Of a stretch of 64,000 bases of DNA, positions 1 through 8,900 are shown one piece after another (positions within the stretch are counted from its first letter, which is position 1; each line of letters starts with the position of its first letter). The notes beneath the pieces are model-generated. The model had not been told where the DNA came from. It saw only the letters and a program-made list of their open reading frames with translations, and searched no databases. This DNA is from Cytophagales bacterium (lineage in GTDB: Bacteria > Bacteroidota > Bacteroidia > Cytophagales > Cyclobacteriaceae). Position numbers and translations under genes: made by a program. The stretch covers positions 62,001 to 126,000 of the forward strand of contig JAKSDQ010000089.1 of assembly GCA_022360015.1 (NCBI GenBank), read 5' to 3'.

Positions 1-435
1 AACCGGCTCGAGGTAGCCAAAACTTTTGGTGCCACCCATACCATTAATAACTCGGATGGGAAGGCCCTGGAAAAGGTGATGGAATTCACCGACAACAGAG
101 GGGTTGACACTGCGATTGAAGCGGTAGGTATTCCCGGAACTTTCGAACTATGTGCGGCCATGGCTACTGCGGGAGGTTACATAGCTAACATTGGTGTTCA
201 CGGAAAAAGTGCCACCCTTCACCTGGAAACATTATGGGCCCATAACGTGACCATCACCACACGCCTCGTGGATACGGAGACCACACCCATGTTGTTCAAA
301 AATGTTCAGTCTGGTAAACTGGATGCCAGGCAACTCATTACCCATCATTTTAAACTGGACCAGATTATGGAAGCGTATGAAACTTTTCAAAATGCGGAAA
401 AGGAAAAGGCATTGAAGGTGATCATATCCGGTTAG
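1..435 (+). CDS. Zinc-type (MDR) alcohol dehydrogenase, C-terminal part, cut by the window edge
   Basis: The reading frame is open from base 1, so the true start lies outside the window. The visible 144 codons match the C-terminal half of medium-chain (MDR) dehydrogenases. They include the end of the Rossmann domain (GVDTAIEAVG, then GGYIANIGVHG) and the closing substrate-domain segment with KLDARQLITHHF and a final KALKVIISG. Such enzymes oxidise alcohols or reduce aldehydes with NAD(P). The zinc ligands normally lie in the missing N-terminal half, so zinc dependence cannot be checked here. The gene is convergent with the AraC-TPR gene, with a palindromic repeat between them. Confidence 0.85.
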   Translation, partial: NRLEVAKTFGATHTINNSDGKALEKVMEFTDNRGVDTAIEAVGIPGTFELCAAMATAGGYIANIGVHGKSATLHLETLWAHNVTITTRLVDTETTPMLFKNVQSGKLDARQLITHHFKLDQIMEAYETFQNAEKEKALKVIISG

Positions 436-501
436 AGGACTGGTTTTAACTAAGGAACTGGCAAGAACCCGTGCAAACCTCTAAAAATAGATAATTTCCC
501 A

Positions 502-675
502 TAGCGCGCGTTCGTGGCTGTTGCACAACGTTTTCGCCAAAATTCTTTGTGTCTTGGTGCCTTTGTGGTTAACCATTTTTCACCACAAAGGCACCAAGAC
601 ACAAAGAGACACGGAGGTTTTCGCCTATAAAAAAATACAAGCACATTCTTAAGTTGTGTAACGGACACGCGCGCC
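502..675. repeat. Interspersed palindromic element, copy 1 (complete)
   Basis: The core is a perfect 25-bp inverted repeat, 545-569 against 582-606, around a 12-base loop. It is flanked by end motifs TTGCACAACG (521-530) and AAGTTGTGTA (651-660) and by an outer GCGCGCGT pair. It fills the gap between two convergent stop codons (433-435 and 679-681). It has the form of a bidirectional terminator or a miniature inverted-repeat element. Related copies lie near 6.3, 9.9, 11.8, 35.4, 47.2 and 62.9 kb. Confidence 0.9.
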
Positions 676-678
676 AAT

Positions 679-2739
679 TCAAAGCAGCCCCTCCGCTTCA
701 AGCATCGCCCTGGTTTGTTTGTGCTGCGCCCAGAATGTCTCATCGATCCTGGCCATCACGGTGTCAAATTCAGGGTGGCCTTTGAGTCTTTCCAATAAAG
801 GTTCGTCCCGCAAAAAGAGTAGGACCCAGAATTGGTAGTTTTTCTGCCGGGAAAAGGTCTTTAAATGCTTCATCGCCAGATTGAGTTCACCATGATGGGC
901 ATAGTAGGTTGAGAGGCTTAGGCCCTGATACACGGAGTGATCTTTGTCTGCATACGCCTTGAAGGCGGCAAAGTATTTTTTTGACGCCTCTACCCGGCCA
1001 ACCTTCTCCAAAACATAGGCGATTTTGGCATTTTCACTCGGGTATACATCCAGATCTTCGGCTTTCTTGATCCTGATAAAATCGTCATAGTACTTCATTG
1101 CCTCATTAAAGTCACGGAGGTAATAGCACACCTTAGCAACTTCCTGGATGATATCAAAACGGGTGGTGTCTTTTTCCAAAGCCCTGAGCAGTAGCTGTTT
1201 GGTTTTCTTCAGGTCCTTATCCTGCGCAAGCTGGACATAGGCATATACGTATTCCGAAAAAAGATTCGCAGGATTGTAGGCCAACGACTTTTTGATGTTT
1301 TCCCCGGCCTCTTTTAAAAAACCTGTTTGTACCAGCGCATTGCTCAAATGGAGGTAACTGTAGCTGGCGGTTACCGAGTCCTGGCCCCCCCTATTCAACC
1401 TGCTTGCCCGAAGCGCATGCTCCAGGTACTTTTCAGTATCAGGCAGATAAGTGGTATAGATATCTGCCAGAAAATTACTTACCCAGCCCGAATTGGGCCG
1501 ATAGGCAAGCACTTTCTCAAGAAATTTAACAGCGAGTTCATACTGTTCGTCCTCCATGTAAAATAAGGCTTTTGCCAACATGCTTTCAGGCAGATCCGCA
1601 TCTAACAGCAACGCCTTATCGGCATAGGTGTTGATTTGCCCGGCATATTGCTTGTGGGCCTGAAAAATATCGAGGTAGTAGTAACAAATCGCCATGTAAG
1701 CATAGGCATGCGCAAAGCCGGGATCCTGCGCAATGGCTTTCTCAAAATTTTCTATGGCCTGATAGAGCCCTTCCCGGGTTTCTTCACGTGTGTATTCCAG
1801 TCCTTTCAGATAATGATCATAGGCTACCAAATCTTCCGTGGGTATTTTGTCAATGCGCTTTTCTTCTTCCGGGGTAATGATTACCGCTATCTGGCCGGCA
1901 ATATTCTTTGCTACTTCGGTTTGCAATGGAAAGATATCCTCGACCCGCCGGTTATAACGCTGTGACCAAATATGTTTGTCCCGTGGTGCTTCCACCAACT
2001 GGACTGTAAGCATAATCTGATCCCCTATCTTTTGACCACTGCCTTCTACAAAGTAGTTCACGTCCAGTTCCTTTGCCATCTCCCTGATGGTTTTAGGATT
2101 ATGCCGGTATTTTTCCACACTGGTTCTGCTGACAACTCTCAGGTCTTCAATTTTCTGCAGATGGCTGAGTATGGCTTCCATCAACCCATTGATGATGTAG
2201 ACATTGGAAGAATCGTCACTATCGTTTTTGAACGGTAGGACGGCAATGGATTTTTCAAGCGGTTCCGGTGTTGATTTTGGCTGCAGCCAAACAAAAACGG
2301 CGATTGCCAGAACAACGGCTAAAATTAACGACCAAACCGGCACCACCGGTAATCTCCCGGAGTTCTGATCGCCCGATACATTTTCCTCTTCCTGCTCCTC
2401 TTCCATTCTTCCCAGTTCTCTGGGCGGAAAGCCATATTGATCCTTAAAACACTTAATAAAATAGGAAGTACTGTTGAAGCCCACTTTAAATGATACCTCG
2501 GAAACGGTCAGGGAGTCATCCTTTAACAATTCCCTTGCCTTTTGCAAACGTACCTGGCGGATTAGCTGGCTCACTGAAAGCGAAGTGATGTTTTTAACCT
2601 TGCGAAGCAGATGGGACCGGCTCATATTAACTTCTTCCGCCAACTCAGAAACGCCGAATTGCTCATCCGAAAGATTTTCTTCGATCTTTCGGATCACTTT
2701 CTTGAGAAACGTATTCTTTATCGTTGAAAAATCGCTCAT
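679..2739 (-). CDS. AraC-type HTH / membrane / TPR sensor-regulator
   Basis: This 686-residue protein has an N-terminal AraC-type DNA-binding domain (about 8-108, with the pattern VSEVSFKVGFNSTSYFIKCFK). An acidic linker follows, then one transmembrane segment (about 132-152) and a region opening SIAVLPFKNDS (about 164-290), as in FlgO/adenylate-cyclase-associated TolB-like domains. At least six TPR-like helical repeats run to the C-terminus. The HTH is cytoplasmic and the TPR part would lie across the membrane, a one-component layout common in Bacteroidota. The target genes cannot be read from the sequence. It is transcribed alone and its stop lies just inside the edge of repeat copy 1. Confidence 0.85.
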   Translation of the reverse strand: MSDFSTIKNTFLKKVIRKIEENLSDEQFGVSELAEEVNMSRSHLLRKVKNITSLSVSQLIRQVRLQKARELLKDDSLTVSEVSFKVGFNSTSYFIKCFKDQYGFPPRELGRMEEEQEEENVSGDQNSGRLPVVPVWSLILAVVLAIAVFVWLQPKSTPEPLEKSIAVLPFKNDSDDSSNVYIINGLMEAILSHLQKIEDLRVVSRTSVEKYRHNPKTIREMAKELDVNYFVEGSGQKIGDQIMLTVQLVEAPRDKHIWSQRYNRRVEDIFPLQTEVAKNIAGQIAVIITPEEEKRIDKIPTEDLVAYDHYLKGLEYTREETREGLYQAIENFEKAIAQDPGFAHAYAYMAICYYYLDIFQAHKQYAGQINTYADKALLLDADLPESMLAKALFYMEDEQYELAVKFLEKVLAYRPNSGWVSNFLADIYTTYLPDTEKYLEHALRASRLNRGGQDSVTASYSYLHLSNALVQTGFLKEAGENIKKSLAYNPANLFSEYVYAYVQLAQDKDLKKTKQLLLRALEKDTTRFDIIQEVAKVCYYLRDFNEAMKYYDDFIRIKKAEDLDVYPSENAKIAYVLEKVGRVEASKKYFAAFKAYADKDHSVYQGLSLSTYYAHHGELNLAMKHLKTFSRQKNYQFWVLLFLRDEPLLERLKGHPEFDTVMARIDETFWAQHKQTRAMLEAEGLL

Positions 2740-2905
2740 GGAAACGGGCCATGTTTGGCAATGACAGCCTACAATGATAAATGAAAGGATCGCTAAATCA
2801 AAGTCTTTTTTTAGTGGATTACCCCTGGCAATGCATCATAATTGATACCGATGAGTCATAGTTTCAATGCCTGATTTATACTTTATATACTTTGCAGCAT
2901 AGGTA

Positions 2906-2938
2906 TTTAGTACCGCCCCTGTGCCGGATATAACTTTG
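2906..2938 (+). promoter_or_regulatory. Bacteroidota-type promoter for the ankyrin lipoprotein
   Basis: A -7 box TAACTTTG (2931-2938) fits TAnnTTTG. A weaker TTTA (2906-2909) sits 21 bases upstream in the -33 position. Transcription would begin near 2945, about 30 bases before the ATG at 2977. Confidence 0.45.
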
Positions 2939-2976
2939 TGATATTGAAGTAAATGTGAAATTAAACCAAACCTGTT

Positions 2977-3567
2977 ATGAAACTTTTTAAAAAAATGTCT
3001 TTGCTGAATTCCATTAAATTTACTTTCACTGCCAGCCTTTTTTTCCTGATTGCGTGCACAGGCGAACCAGGAAAAGGAACCGCAGAATCCGGTAACAGCA
3101 AAGCTCCCTCTATCACTATTCATGAAGCCGTATTTATGGGTAACCTGAAGGCCATAGAAAAACACATTGCGGCCGGAACAGACCTGAATGAAAAGGATGC
3201 GTATGGATCTTCCCCTCTGGCGGTTGCGGCCACTTTTGGTAAAACAGAAGCCGCCAGGGCGCTAATAAAAGGTGGGGCTGACCTGAATGTGCGAGGCGGG
3301 GACGGATCTACTCCCCTGCACACGGCTGCCTTTTTCTGCAGAACAGAAATCGTAGGGGATTTACTCGCAGCCGGTGCGGATGCCAGTCTGAGAAATCACT
3401 ATGGTTCAACGGCGCTGGAGTCTGTCTCTGCACCCTTTGAAGATGTGAAAGCGATCTATGATCAGATCAGCAAAGACCTGGGGCCTTTGGGGTTAAAGCT
3501 GGATTATGAGCAACTTCGGAACACCCGGCCTGTCATTGTAAAAATGTTGTCAGAAAATCAACTTTAA
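2977..3567 (+). CDS. Ankyrin-repeat lipoprotein
   Basis: This 196-residue protein has a lipoprotein signal peptide with lipobox LIAC (Cys27), so it should be anchored in the cell envelope. Residues about 48-150 hold three to four ankyrin repeats, with signatures such as DAYGSSPLAVAATFGKTEAA and DGSTPLHTAAFF. Ankyrin repeats bind proteins; the partner is unknown. The acyltransferase gene starts 19 bases downstream, so the two probably form an operon. The first ATG fits the signal peptide. A second one at MSLLNSIKF would shorten it but still leave a signal. Confidence 0.8.
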   Translation: MKLFKKMSLLNSIKFTFTASLFFLIACTGEPGKGTAESGNSKAPSITIHEAVFMGNLKAIEKHIAAGTDLNEKDAYGSSPLAVAATFGKTEAARALIKGGADLNVRGGDGSTPLHTAAFFCRTEIVGDLLAAGADASLRNHYGSTALESVSAPFEDVKAIYDQISKDLGPLGLKLDYEQLRNTRPVIVKMLSENQL

Positions 3568-3586
3568 TCTTGTCGCTTATACGATC

Positions 3587-4693
3587 ATGTTGATTGCAAA
3601 CAGAAGATATGACATAGACTGGCTGAGAGTCATCGCCATTGGCCTGTTATTAATTTATCATATTGCCATCGGTTTTCAGCCATGGGGCGTGTTGATCGGC
3701 TTTATTCAAAACAATGAACCTATGGAGTCTATTTGGATTCCTATGTCCATGCTAAATGTATGGCGAATCCCGCTACTGTTTTTCGTATCGGGCATGGGTG
3801 TCTGCTTTGCCATCCGGAAGCGGAATTGGAAGCAGTTGCTTCTTGAGCGATCACAGCGGATTTTGCTTCCCTTTGTATTTGGTACCCTGACCATTGTGCC
3901 TATCCACATTGTATTGTGGCAGCGCTACTATCATCAGGACATCGAGTATGTTTTAAATCCATCGCATTTATGGTTTCTGGGCAACATTTTTATTTACGTG
4001 CTGGTGTTATCACCATTATTTTTCCTTATGAAGGCTCACCAAAATGGGACTTTCCGTAGATGGCTTGCTGCCCTGTTCAGCAAGCCTGTGGGATTGCTGT
4101 TAATTGTTGTGCCCTTTATTATTGAAGCCGCTTTGATCGAGCCTGAAAGTTATGAACTCTATGCGATGACATTCCACGGCTTTTGGCTGGGACTGCTGGC
4201 GTTCCTGTTCGGTTTCTGCTGTGTGTATAGCGGGGAGGTATTCTGGCAGACGGTATTAAAATGGCGGTGGCTATTCTTTGTGGTCGCTTTTGGCCTGTAT
4301 CTGGTCCGGCTGATTATTTTTGAGCTTCAGGGACCCAACTATCTTACGGCTTTTGAATCCAATATGTGGATATTCGCTGTATTTGGTTGGGGGTATAAGT
4401 ATTTAAACCGGCCAAGCAAAGCCCTGAGTTATCTGAGCCAGGCAGCTTACCCGGTTTACATTATCCATATGGCGTTTTTATATTTGGGATCATCCCTATT
4501 TTTCCCATTGGCTGTACCGACTGAAATCAAATTCATGCTGGCCAATCTTTTTACCATTTTGTGTTGCTTTATTGTCTATGAACTGGTTATCAGGCGGATC
4601 AATCTATTGAGACCTCTTTTTGGATTGAAGGTAGTTGAGCGGAAGGCTAAGGATAAAACCTATGTCCGCAAACATGAGAAAAAAACCGCGTAA
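3587..4693 (+). CDS. Acyltransferase family 3 membrane protein
   Basis: This 368-residue protein opens with RRYDIDWLRVIAIGLLLIYHI, the first helix of acyltransferase_3 (OafA/NodX-type) proteins with its conserved His. About ten transmembrane helices follow, including a PVYIIHMAFLYL helix near the C-terminus. These enzymes transfer acyl groups to glycans or other envelope molecules. The substrate is unknown. It sits 19 bases after the ankyrin lipoprotein gene and is probably co-transcribed with it. The basic tail (VVERKAKDKTYVRKHEKK) should be cytoplasmic. Confidence 0.85.
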   Translation: MLIANRRYDIDWLRVIAIGLLLIYHIAIGFQPWGVLIGFIQNNEPMESIWIPMSMLNVWRIPLLFFVSGMGVCFAIRKRNWKQLLLERSQRILLPFVFGTLTIVPIHIVLWQRYYHQDIEYVLNPSHLWFLGNIFIYVLVLSPLFFLMKAHQNGTFRRWLAALFSKPVGLLLIVVPFIIEAALIEPESYELYAMTFHGFWLGLLAFLFGFCCVYSGEVFWQTVLKWRWLFFVVAFGLYLVRLIIFELQGPNYLTAFESNMWIFAVFGWGYKYLNRPSKALSYLSQAAYPVYIIHMAFLYLGSSLFFPLAVPTEIKFMLANLFTILCCFIVYELVIRRINLLRPLFGLKVVERKAKDKTYVRKHEKKTA

Positions 4694-4829
4694 ATGGCTG
4701 GAAGTGTATGAATAGGTAGCATCTAGTTTTCGACCTCCGGCATTATTTTGTCTGAGTCGGTTTTATCAATATTGTATAAACAATGCACGTAGATTCTCAT
4801 TGGCTAAAAGCTCAGTGACTCTTTGAGTC

Positions 4830-4916
4830 TTCGTGCCTCTCATATATTTGGTTAAAAGCTTTAACATTATCATTTCGGATCAGGCACAATTCTTGGTCGC
4901 TATGGTGAGAAAGGTC
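4830..4916 (-). pseudogene. N-terminal fragment of an ECF-like sigma factor
   Basis: About 29 minus-strand codons read as the start of region 2 of an ECF sigma factor (SDQELCLIRNDNVKAFNQIYERH). The frame stops a few codons later inside sequence resembling one arm of the interspersed repeat (about 4819-4842). No rest of a sigma factor is present. The gap 4694-5029 holds only this fragment. The call rests on a short match and could be chance. Confidence 0.35.
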
Positions 4917-5029
4917 TTTCAAGTAAATACAAAAGGAATGAATTCTACCATGTGGGCATTCATTGACAAATATGTAAAACCAAATAATCACAGTAAAATA
5001 ACGGAAAAGAAAGGGCAATACCCTATATT

Positions 5030-5410
5030 GATATAATCATTGAAATACCCGAAGTACTGCTCTTCGACAAAAGAGTAATAAAGGATTTTGAAAAACTAGG
5101 GTAAACCTATTTTAAGGTACCTGAAAGAGAAAATATTCCGGCTTATATGTCATTTGGCAAAGGGTATAACCTGAATGGGGTAAAGGAGCAGATTTATCAT
5201 ATTCATATGTGTCCTAAAGGTAATTATATGTGGAGACAGATCGAATTCCGGGATTACCTGATCGCTCACCCGGACAGGACCAAAGCCTATGAACGACTAA
5301 AAATTGATTTGGCCTCCGGACACAAGAATGACCGGGGCGGATATGTTGTTGCTAAAACCGCTTTTATCAACGAAACGCTAGACCTTATAAAAGGAAAAGC
5401 CAGTCACTAA
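5030..5410 (+). pseudogene. GrpB-family (UPF0157) protein, truncated and interrupted by a stop
   Basis: Codons 5147-5410 (87 codons) read as the C-terminal half of a GrpB/UPF0157 nucleotidyltransferase-like protein (HIHMCPKGNYMW, FRDYLIAHPDRTKAYERLK, ending AKTAFINETLDLIKGK). The same frame continues upstream to about 5030 with DIIIEIPEVLLFDKRVIKDF, which fits the central part of the family. It is cut by TAA at 5102-5104, where LGY is expected. The N-terminal part with the conserved His/Gly region is missing. Either the gene is dead or only the short 3' part is translated. Confidence 0.7.
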
Positions 5411-5564
5411 CAATTCAAAGGGTTCAGTTAAACGGGAATTTACGGGTAACGGTACAGGCGTAACCTGGCTAAACCTAAAATTCCCGATGTCTGCAAAAAT
5501 ATTGATATTCAGTGTATTACAATTTTAGAACTCATGAGAAAAGAAGGTTGGAGGTTTTAAATTG

Positions 5565-5611
5565 GATCAAAAATGTATAAAAAGCAGACCACATATAAAG
5601 AGTGGCCTGCT
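5565..5611 (-). terminator. Rho-independent terminator of the 97-residue gene
   Basis: Arms 5602-5611 (GTGGCCTGCT) and 5583-5592 form a 10-bp stem on the minus strand with one G-U pair. A T-rich tract follows at 5565-5582. It lies 16 bases past the stop codon at 5627. Confidence 0.7.
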
Positions 5612-5626
5612 GACATGGTATGAAAT

Positions 5627-5920
5627 TTAAGATTTCACCAATGTCTCCAGTTCCGACCACAGCGCTTTTAAACTATAAAGTGCGTTTTTTTCTGTGGTAT
5701 CGAGGCAAAAATCTGTGTGATAAAGGGCAAGATCATGAATCATTTTTAAGGCATGTATCAAATCCTCTATTCCTAGAGATTTGAGGTTTTCAATACATTT
5801 CACTTCCAAAGAAATCAGAGGTTGAGGTTTAATGCACTCAGATTTCTTTAAGGATGGGGCACTAACTGTTTGTGACTGATTGACATTTAGGCATAAGCCA
5901 TTGTCATTCTGTGTTCGCAT
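5627..5920 (-). CDS. Small protein of unknown function
   Basis: I do not recognise this 97-residue protein. It has a Ser/Gln-rich N-terminal third and a helical C-terminal part (IEDLIHALKMIHDLALYH ... ALYSLKALWSELETLVKS). There is no signal peptide or membrane segment. The start at 5920 is preferred over the upstream ATG at 5947. At 5920 the start codon forms part of a 10-base element (TGCGAACACA) repeated twice in the leader, as described for the candidate RNA at 5964-6093. A good terminator follows, which supports a real transcription unit. Confidence 0.55.
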   Translation of the reverse strand: MRTQNDNGLCLNVNQSQTVSAPSLKKSECIKPQPLISLEVKCIENLKSLGIEDLIHALKMIHDLALYHTDFCLDTTEKNALYSLKALWSELETLVKS

Positions 5921-5963
5921 AATAGAATGAATTTTTAAGATAAACAATGAGAGGGGAAGTCAC

Positions 5964-6093
5964 TGCGAACACATTCCAAGCGGTGCTTAGATAGGTCTCG
6001 GGACTTTCACCCGTATGCTTCCCCAAGATTTTCCGTTTAAGACTTAACTGCAACAAATGCACCATGAGTAATAAAATTTTAAAATGTGTTCGC
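5964..6093 (-). ncRNA. Candidate structured leader RNA with alternative pairings
   Basis: Minus-strand TGCGAACACATT (6093-6082) and AATGTGTTCGCA (5975-5964) are a perfect 12-bp inverted repeat enclosing about 106 bases. A third copy, TGCGAACACA (5919-5910), overlaps the start codon of the downstream gene. The middle segment can therefore pair with either the 5' copy or the start-codon copy. The interior holds GGGTGAAAGTCCC, resembling a hairpin in domain I of group II introns. A -7 box (6098-6105) would start transcription at the 5' arm. Retron-like flanking repeats are an alternative reading, but no reverse transcriptase is present. Confidence 0.4.
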
Positions 6094-6097
6094 ATTT

Positions 6098-6105
6098 CAA
6101 AGTTA
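6098..6105 (-). promoter_or_regulatory. -7 promoter element for the leader RNA
   Basis: Minus-strand TAACTTTG fits the Bacteroidota -7 consensus TAnnTTTG. A transcript would begin about at the 5' arm of the inverted repeat at 6093. No TTTG was found at the usual -33 distance. Confidence 0.35.
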
Positions 6106-6295
6106 AGAAAACCAGGAAAAGAATCCAGAAAAAAAGTCAACAACATGTTGTATGTGAAATGGCGCTGTTCTGCCATGCTGAAAAGTCTATACTTTTAACA
6201 ATTTGTCGGTCAAAAGAATGCCGTGGTGGGTTCTGGTATGTTATTACTTGTATATGCAACTTAAAGGTGCTTTCACAAACAGCAGCTCATGTTAA

Positions 6296-6366
6296 AATAC
6301 CTTGGTGGTTCACCATTTTTCACCACGGAAGCACTAAGACACAAAGAGACACAGAGGTTTGCGCCA
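6296..6366. repeat. Interspersed palindromic element, copy 2 (partial)
   Basis: This carries the loop (TTCACCATTTTTCACCAC) and one arm (AAGACACAAAGAGACACAGAGG) of the element in copy 1. The outer end motifs and most of the other arm are missing. It lies about 30 bases past the stop codon of the TonB receptor gene. Confidence 0.8.
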
Positions 6367-6398
6367 TGTCGTTATCCGCGATAGTGACCATATTTTCA

Positions 6399-8858
6399 TC
6401 AAAACTCTTTTTCTCCAAACTCACTTTTGATGAACTTCGCCTTATTTTCAGATTTATTCAGCGCGTAGCTCAGGTTAAGCATAATCATGTCAACCTCATA
6501 TACATAGTTAGTGGTGGTGAAAAATTCTCCTTCCCGGAAAGTGGTGATGCGTTGTTCATTGCTTTCCAGTAATCCCATGTCCATGTGAAGCCATTGCAGT
6601 GTGGCCGTGAGACGATTATCCAGGAGCCCTTTTCTAACGGTCAGGTTAGGTGAAAGAAAGCGAGAGTCCTCTCCCTGGGCCGTATTGCGGTCGGAAATGT
6701 AATTTAGTGACCATTGCACACTGTAATCCCGGGGCAAATGAAAAGTCATATTGGCATTGATGGAATAGATCCAACCGGAGGTGTTTACCGGACGGTCATC
6801 AAATGTACCTTCGATTTCATAATGATACAGATTTCCACCGGCAAATACCTGCCACCATTTAGCCGGTTTTAACTCAGCCCCCACTTCAAAACCATATGAA
6901 CGCCCCACACCCACGTTAGAATAGATCCGGTTGAGAATGGTGTCGTTGTAAACATTGTTAACCCGGTTTACCAAATTTTCGACATTCCTGAAATATCCCG
7001 TGGCATATACCGAGTTTTCCCCGAAGTCTTTAATGAAGCCCAGCTCCACAAGGTCGATAAACTCTGGCAAAAGTTCCGGATCTCCCTGCTCAAGGGTTTC
7101 TGAGTGCTCACGCTCGGGAAAAGGATTCATTTTGAAAGTGGTAGTACGCTCAATGCGTTTGCTGTAGGCAGCTTTGATTTTCAAACCATCATTGATCGTA
7201 TATTGCACATTAGCTGTTGGAAAGGGTTTCACAAAATCATAGAGGTAGGTGGTATCCATCGTCCCGGCTTTGTCTTTCAAATCAAGCTCGCGGTCCATGT
7301 ATTCCAGGCGCAATCCAACGCCATAGTCCCACTTACCTTTGTTTCCCGAAAGCTGCGCATAAGCAGCGTGAATCCGTCTTCGTAGTTCCACATTACTCGA
7401 AAACTCAGGAACCAGTTCAAAAATTCCTGTTTCATTGTTCTTTCTTTCATACACAAAGTCACCGGTATGGTCCAGGTCGCGAAACTGATAGCCGGCTTCA
7501 ATGGTACCGATATTTAGCGGCTTGGACTGATAGTCTGCCTGAAAGCGTAAACCATTTAATGGATTATCATTGGTGTTAAATTCATCTTGAAACACCACGT
7601 TTGTATCGGGCCATCCCAGGTTACGGTTGGTGGTAGGTCCACCCAGGAGTGTATATTCGTAAAGCAAGGAAGTCGACAGCCTTGATTTGTTTTCAAAAAG
7701 ATGGCTGTAGTCAAAACTGCCCAGTACAAAATCACCCTTGCGGATACGGAGATTTTCATTGAAATATTGCAGCGTATAAAGCCGCTCTTCTTTGAAAACG
7801 GCATGATTGTCAAAATACAAAATATCGGCTGTGCGGTCTTTGCTGCGCTTTCCGGCAAAAAAGCCTACGCTGTAGTTATTCCTGGGGTTAGGGGTATAAC
7901 CAATGGTAAACCTCCCGGAGTAGTTGACTTCATCAAAGCTTCGTTCGCCGTCTGAGGGGAAACGTGTAAGTGTATCTTGTATCATGGTAAAAACATCTCC
8001 TTCCCTGCGGCCGGTTATGTCATTTCGCAGATAGCTGGCCCCCAATGATATGTCCCATTTGTTTTCTCTGTAGTTAATGGTGAAGTCCCCACCAAAGCGT
8101 GGTGCTGATTCAGCATTGTTGTAGTCTTCAATGCTCGGCATACCCACCCTGGCATTAACCTGCGCAAAAAGGCCATCGGCAGCCCCCTGATGAGTAATAA
8201 TGTTGATGATACCTGCTTTTCCCTCAGGGTCGTATTTGGCAGATGGGGCAGTAATTATCTCTATATTTTGGACTGCGTTGGCAGGCATTTGGTTCAGTAT
8301 GACAGTTGCATCGGTCTGTACCGGCTTGCCATTGATCAGGACTACAAAACCCGATGATCCCCTGGCCCGGATTTGCCCCTGGGCATCGACAGAGATAGAG
8401 GGAAGGTTGCGCAGCACATCAGTGGCCGTACCACCCTGGTTGGCTTGAAACTTATCTGCCTCAAATACCTGACGGTCTACTTTATGTACGGTAGTTACTT
8501 TTTCACCTGTAATCTCTATTTCATCCAGCATCTGTTGATTGGGAAGCAATGCCAAAGACGAAAGGTTGACTGTTTCATTTTTTTCGATGGTAATGTTATC
8601 AACAGTTTTAGTTTCATAGCCCATGAATTGGGCAGTGAGATAATAGCGGCCAGGCTTAACGTCTTGGATTTCAAAATCACCTTCCTGCGAAGTAACGGTT
8701 CCGGTGACCAATGTGCTGTCTTTTTGATTGTAGACTGCTACGCTCGCATATTCTATGGGGACATTTTCCATGCTGTCTACCAATTTGCCTTTAATGGTCT
8801 GGCTAAAAACGGCTGGCGCGATAAGCCATATTAACAACGACAGAAATAGTTTTCTCAT
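6399..8858 (-). CDS. TonB-dependent outer-membrane receptor (OMP_b-brl_3 type)
   Basis: This 819-residue protein has a signal peptide ending near AVFSQ. A carboxypeptidase-regulatory-like beta-sandwich follows (about 20-100), then a plug domain (about 125-225; RARGSSGFVVLINGKPVQTD and IEIITAPSAKYDPEGKAGIINI). The rest, from about 240, is a 22-strand-type barrel of the 'outer membrane beta-barrel' family 3. Length and order match that family. Its substrate is unknown. The AraC-type regulator gene lies directly upstream on the same strand. A direct-repeat operator sits in the 78-base gap, so this receptor is probably the regulator's target. Confidence 0.9.
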   Translation of the reverse strand: MRKLFLSLLIWLIAPAVFSQTIKGKLVDSMENVPIEYASVAVYNQKDSTLVTGTVTSQEGDFEIQDVKPGRYYLTAQFMGYETKTVDNITIEKNETVNLSSLALLPNQQMLDEIEITGEKVTTVHKVDRQVFEADKFQANQGGTATDVLRNLPSISVDAQGQIRARGSSGFVVLINGKPVQTDATVILNQMPANAVQNIEIITAPSAKYDPEGKAGIINIITHQGAADGLFAQVNARVGMPSIEDYNNAESAPRFGGDFTINYRENKWDISLGASYLRNDITGRREGDVFTMIQDTLTRFPSDGERSFDEVNYSGRFTIGYTPNPRNNYSVGFFAGKRSKDRTADILYFDNHAVFKEERLYTLQYFNENLRIRKGDFVLGSFDYSHLFENKSRLSTSLLYEYTLLGGPTTNRNLGWPDTNVVFQDEFNTNDNPLNGLRFQADYQSKPLNIGTIEAGYQFRDLDHTGDFVYERKNNETGIFELVPEFSSNVELRRRIHAAYAQLSGNKGKWDYGVGLRLEYMDRELDLKDKAGTMDTTYLYDFVKPFPTANVQYTINDGLKIKAAYSKRIERTTTFKMNPFPEREHSETLEQGDPELLPEFIDLVELGFIKDFGENSVYATGYFRNVENLVNRVNNVYNDTILNRIYSNVGVGRSYGFEVGAELKPAKWWQVFAGGNLYHYEIEGTFDDRPVNTSGWIYSINANMTFHLPRDYSVQWSLNYISDRNTAQGEDSRFLSPNLTVRKGLLDNRLTATLQWLHMDMGLLESNEQRITTFREGEFFTTTNYVYEVDMIMLNLSYALNKSENKAKFIKSEFGEKEF

Positions 8859-8900
8859 CTAGTTGAAGTTTATCCGCAAAGAACGAATGCCATGCACAAA

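Noticed and set aside
450-743. Open frame over the repeat between the two convergent genes
   Set aside because: It is made almost entirely of palindromic repeat sequence; similar frames appear over the other copies (11687-11938, 47111-47332).
5450-5560. 36-codon open stretch ending LELMRKEGWRF
   Set aside because: It has no start codon and no recognisable family. It may be another gene remnant, but the evidence is too thin to annotate.
5990-6030. Cobalamin riboswitch because of GGTGAAAGTCC
   Set aside because: The other conserved B12-box elements are not present around it, and no cobalamin gene is nearby.
5964-6093. Retron with msr-msd RNA
   Set aside because: The flanking inverted repeats fit, but no reverse transcriptase gene lies within reach, so it is reported only as a structured leader RNA.
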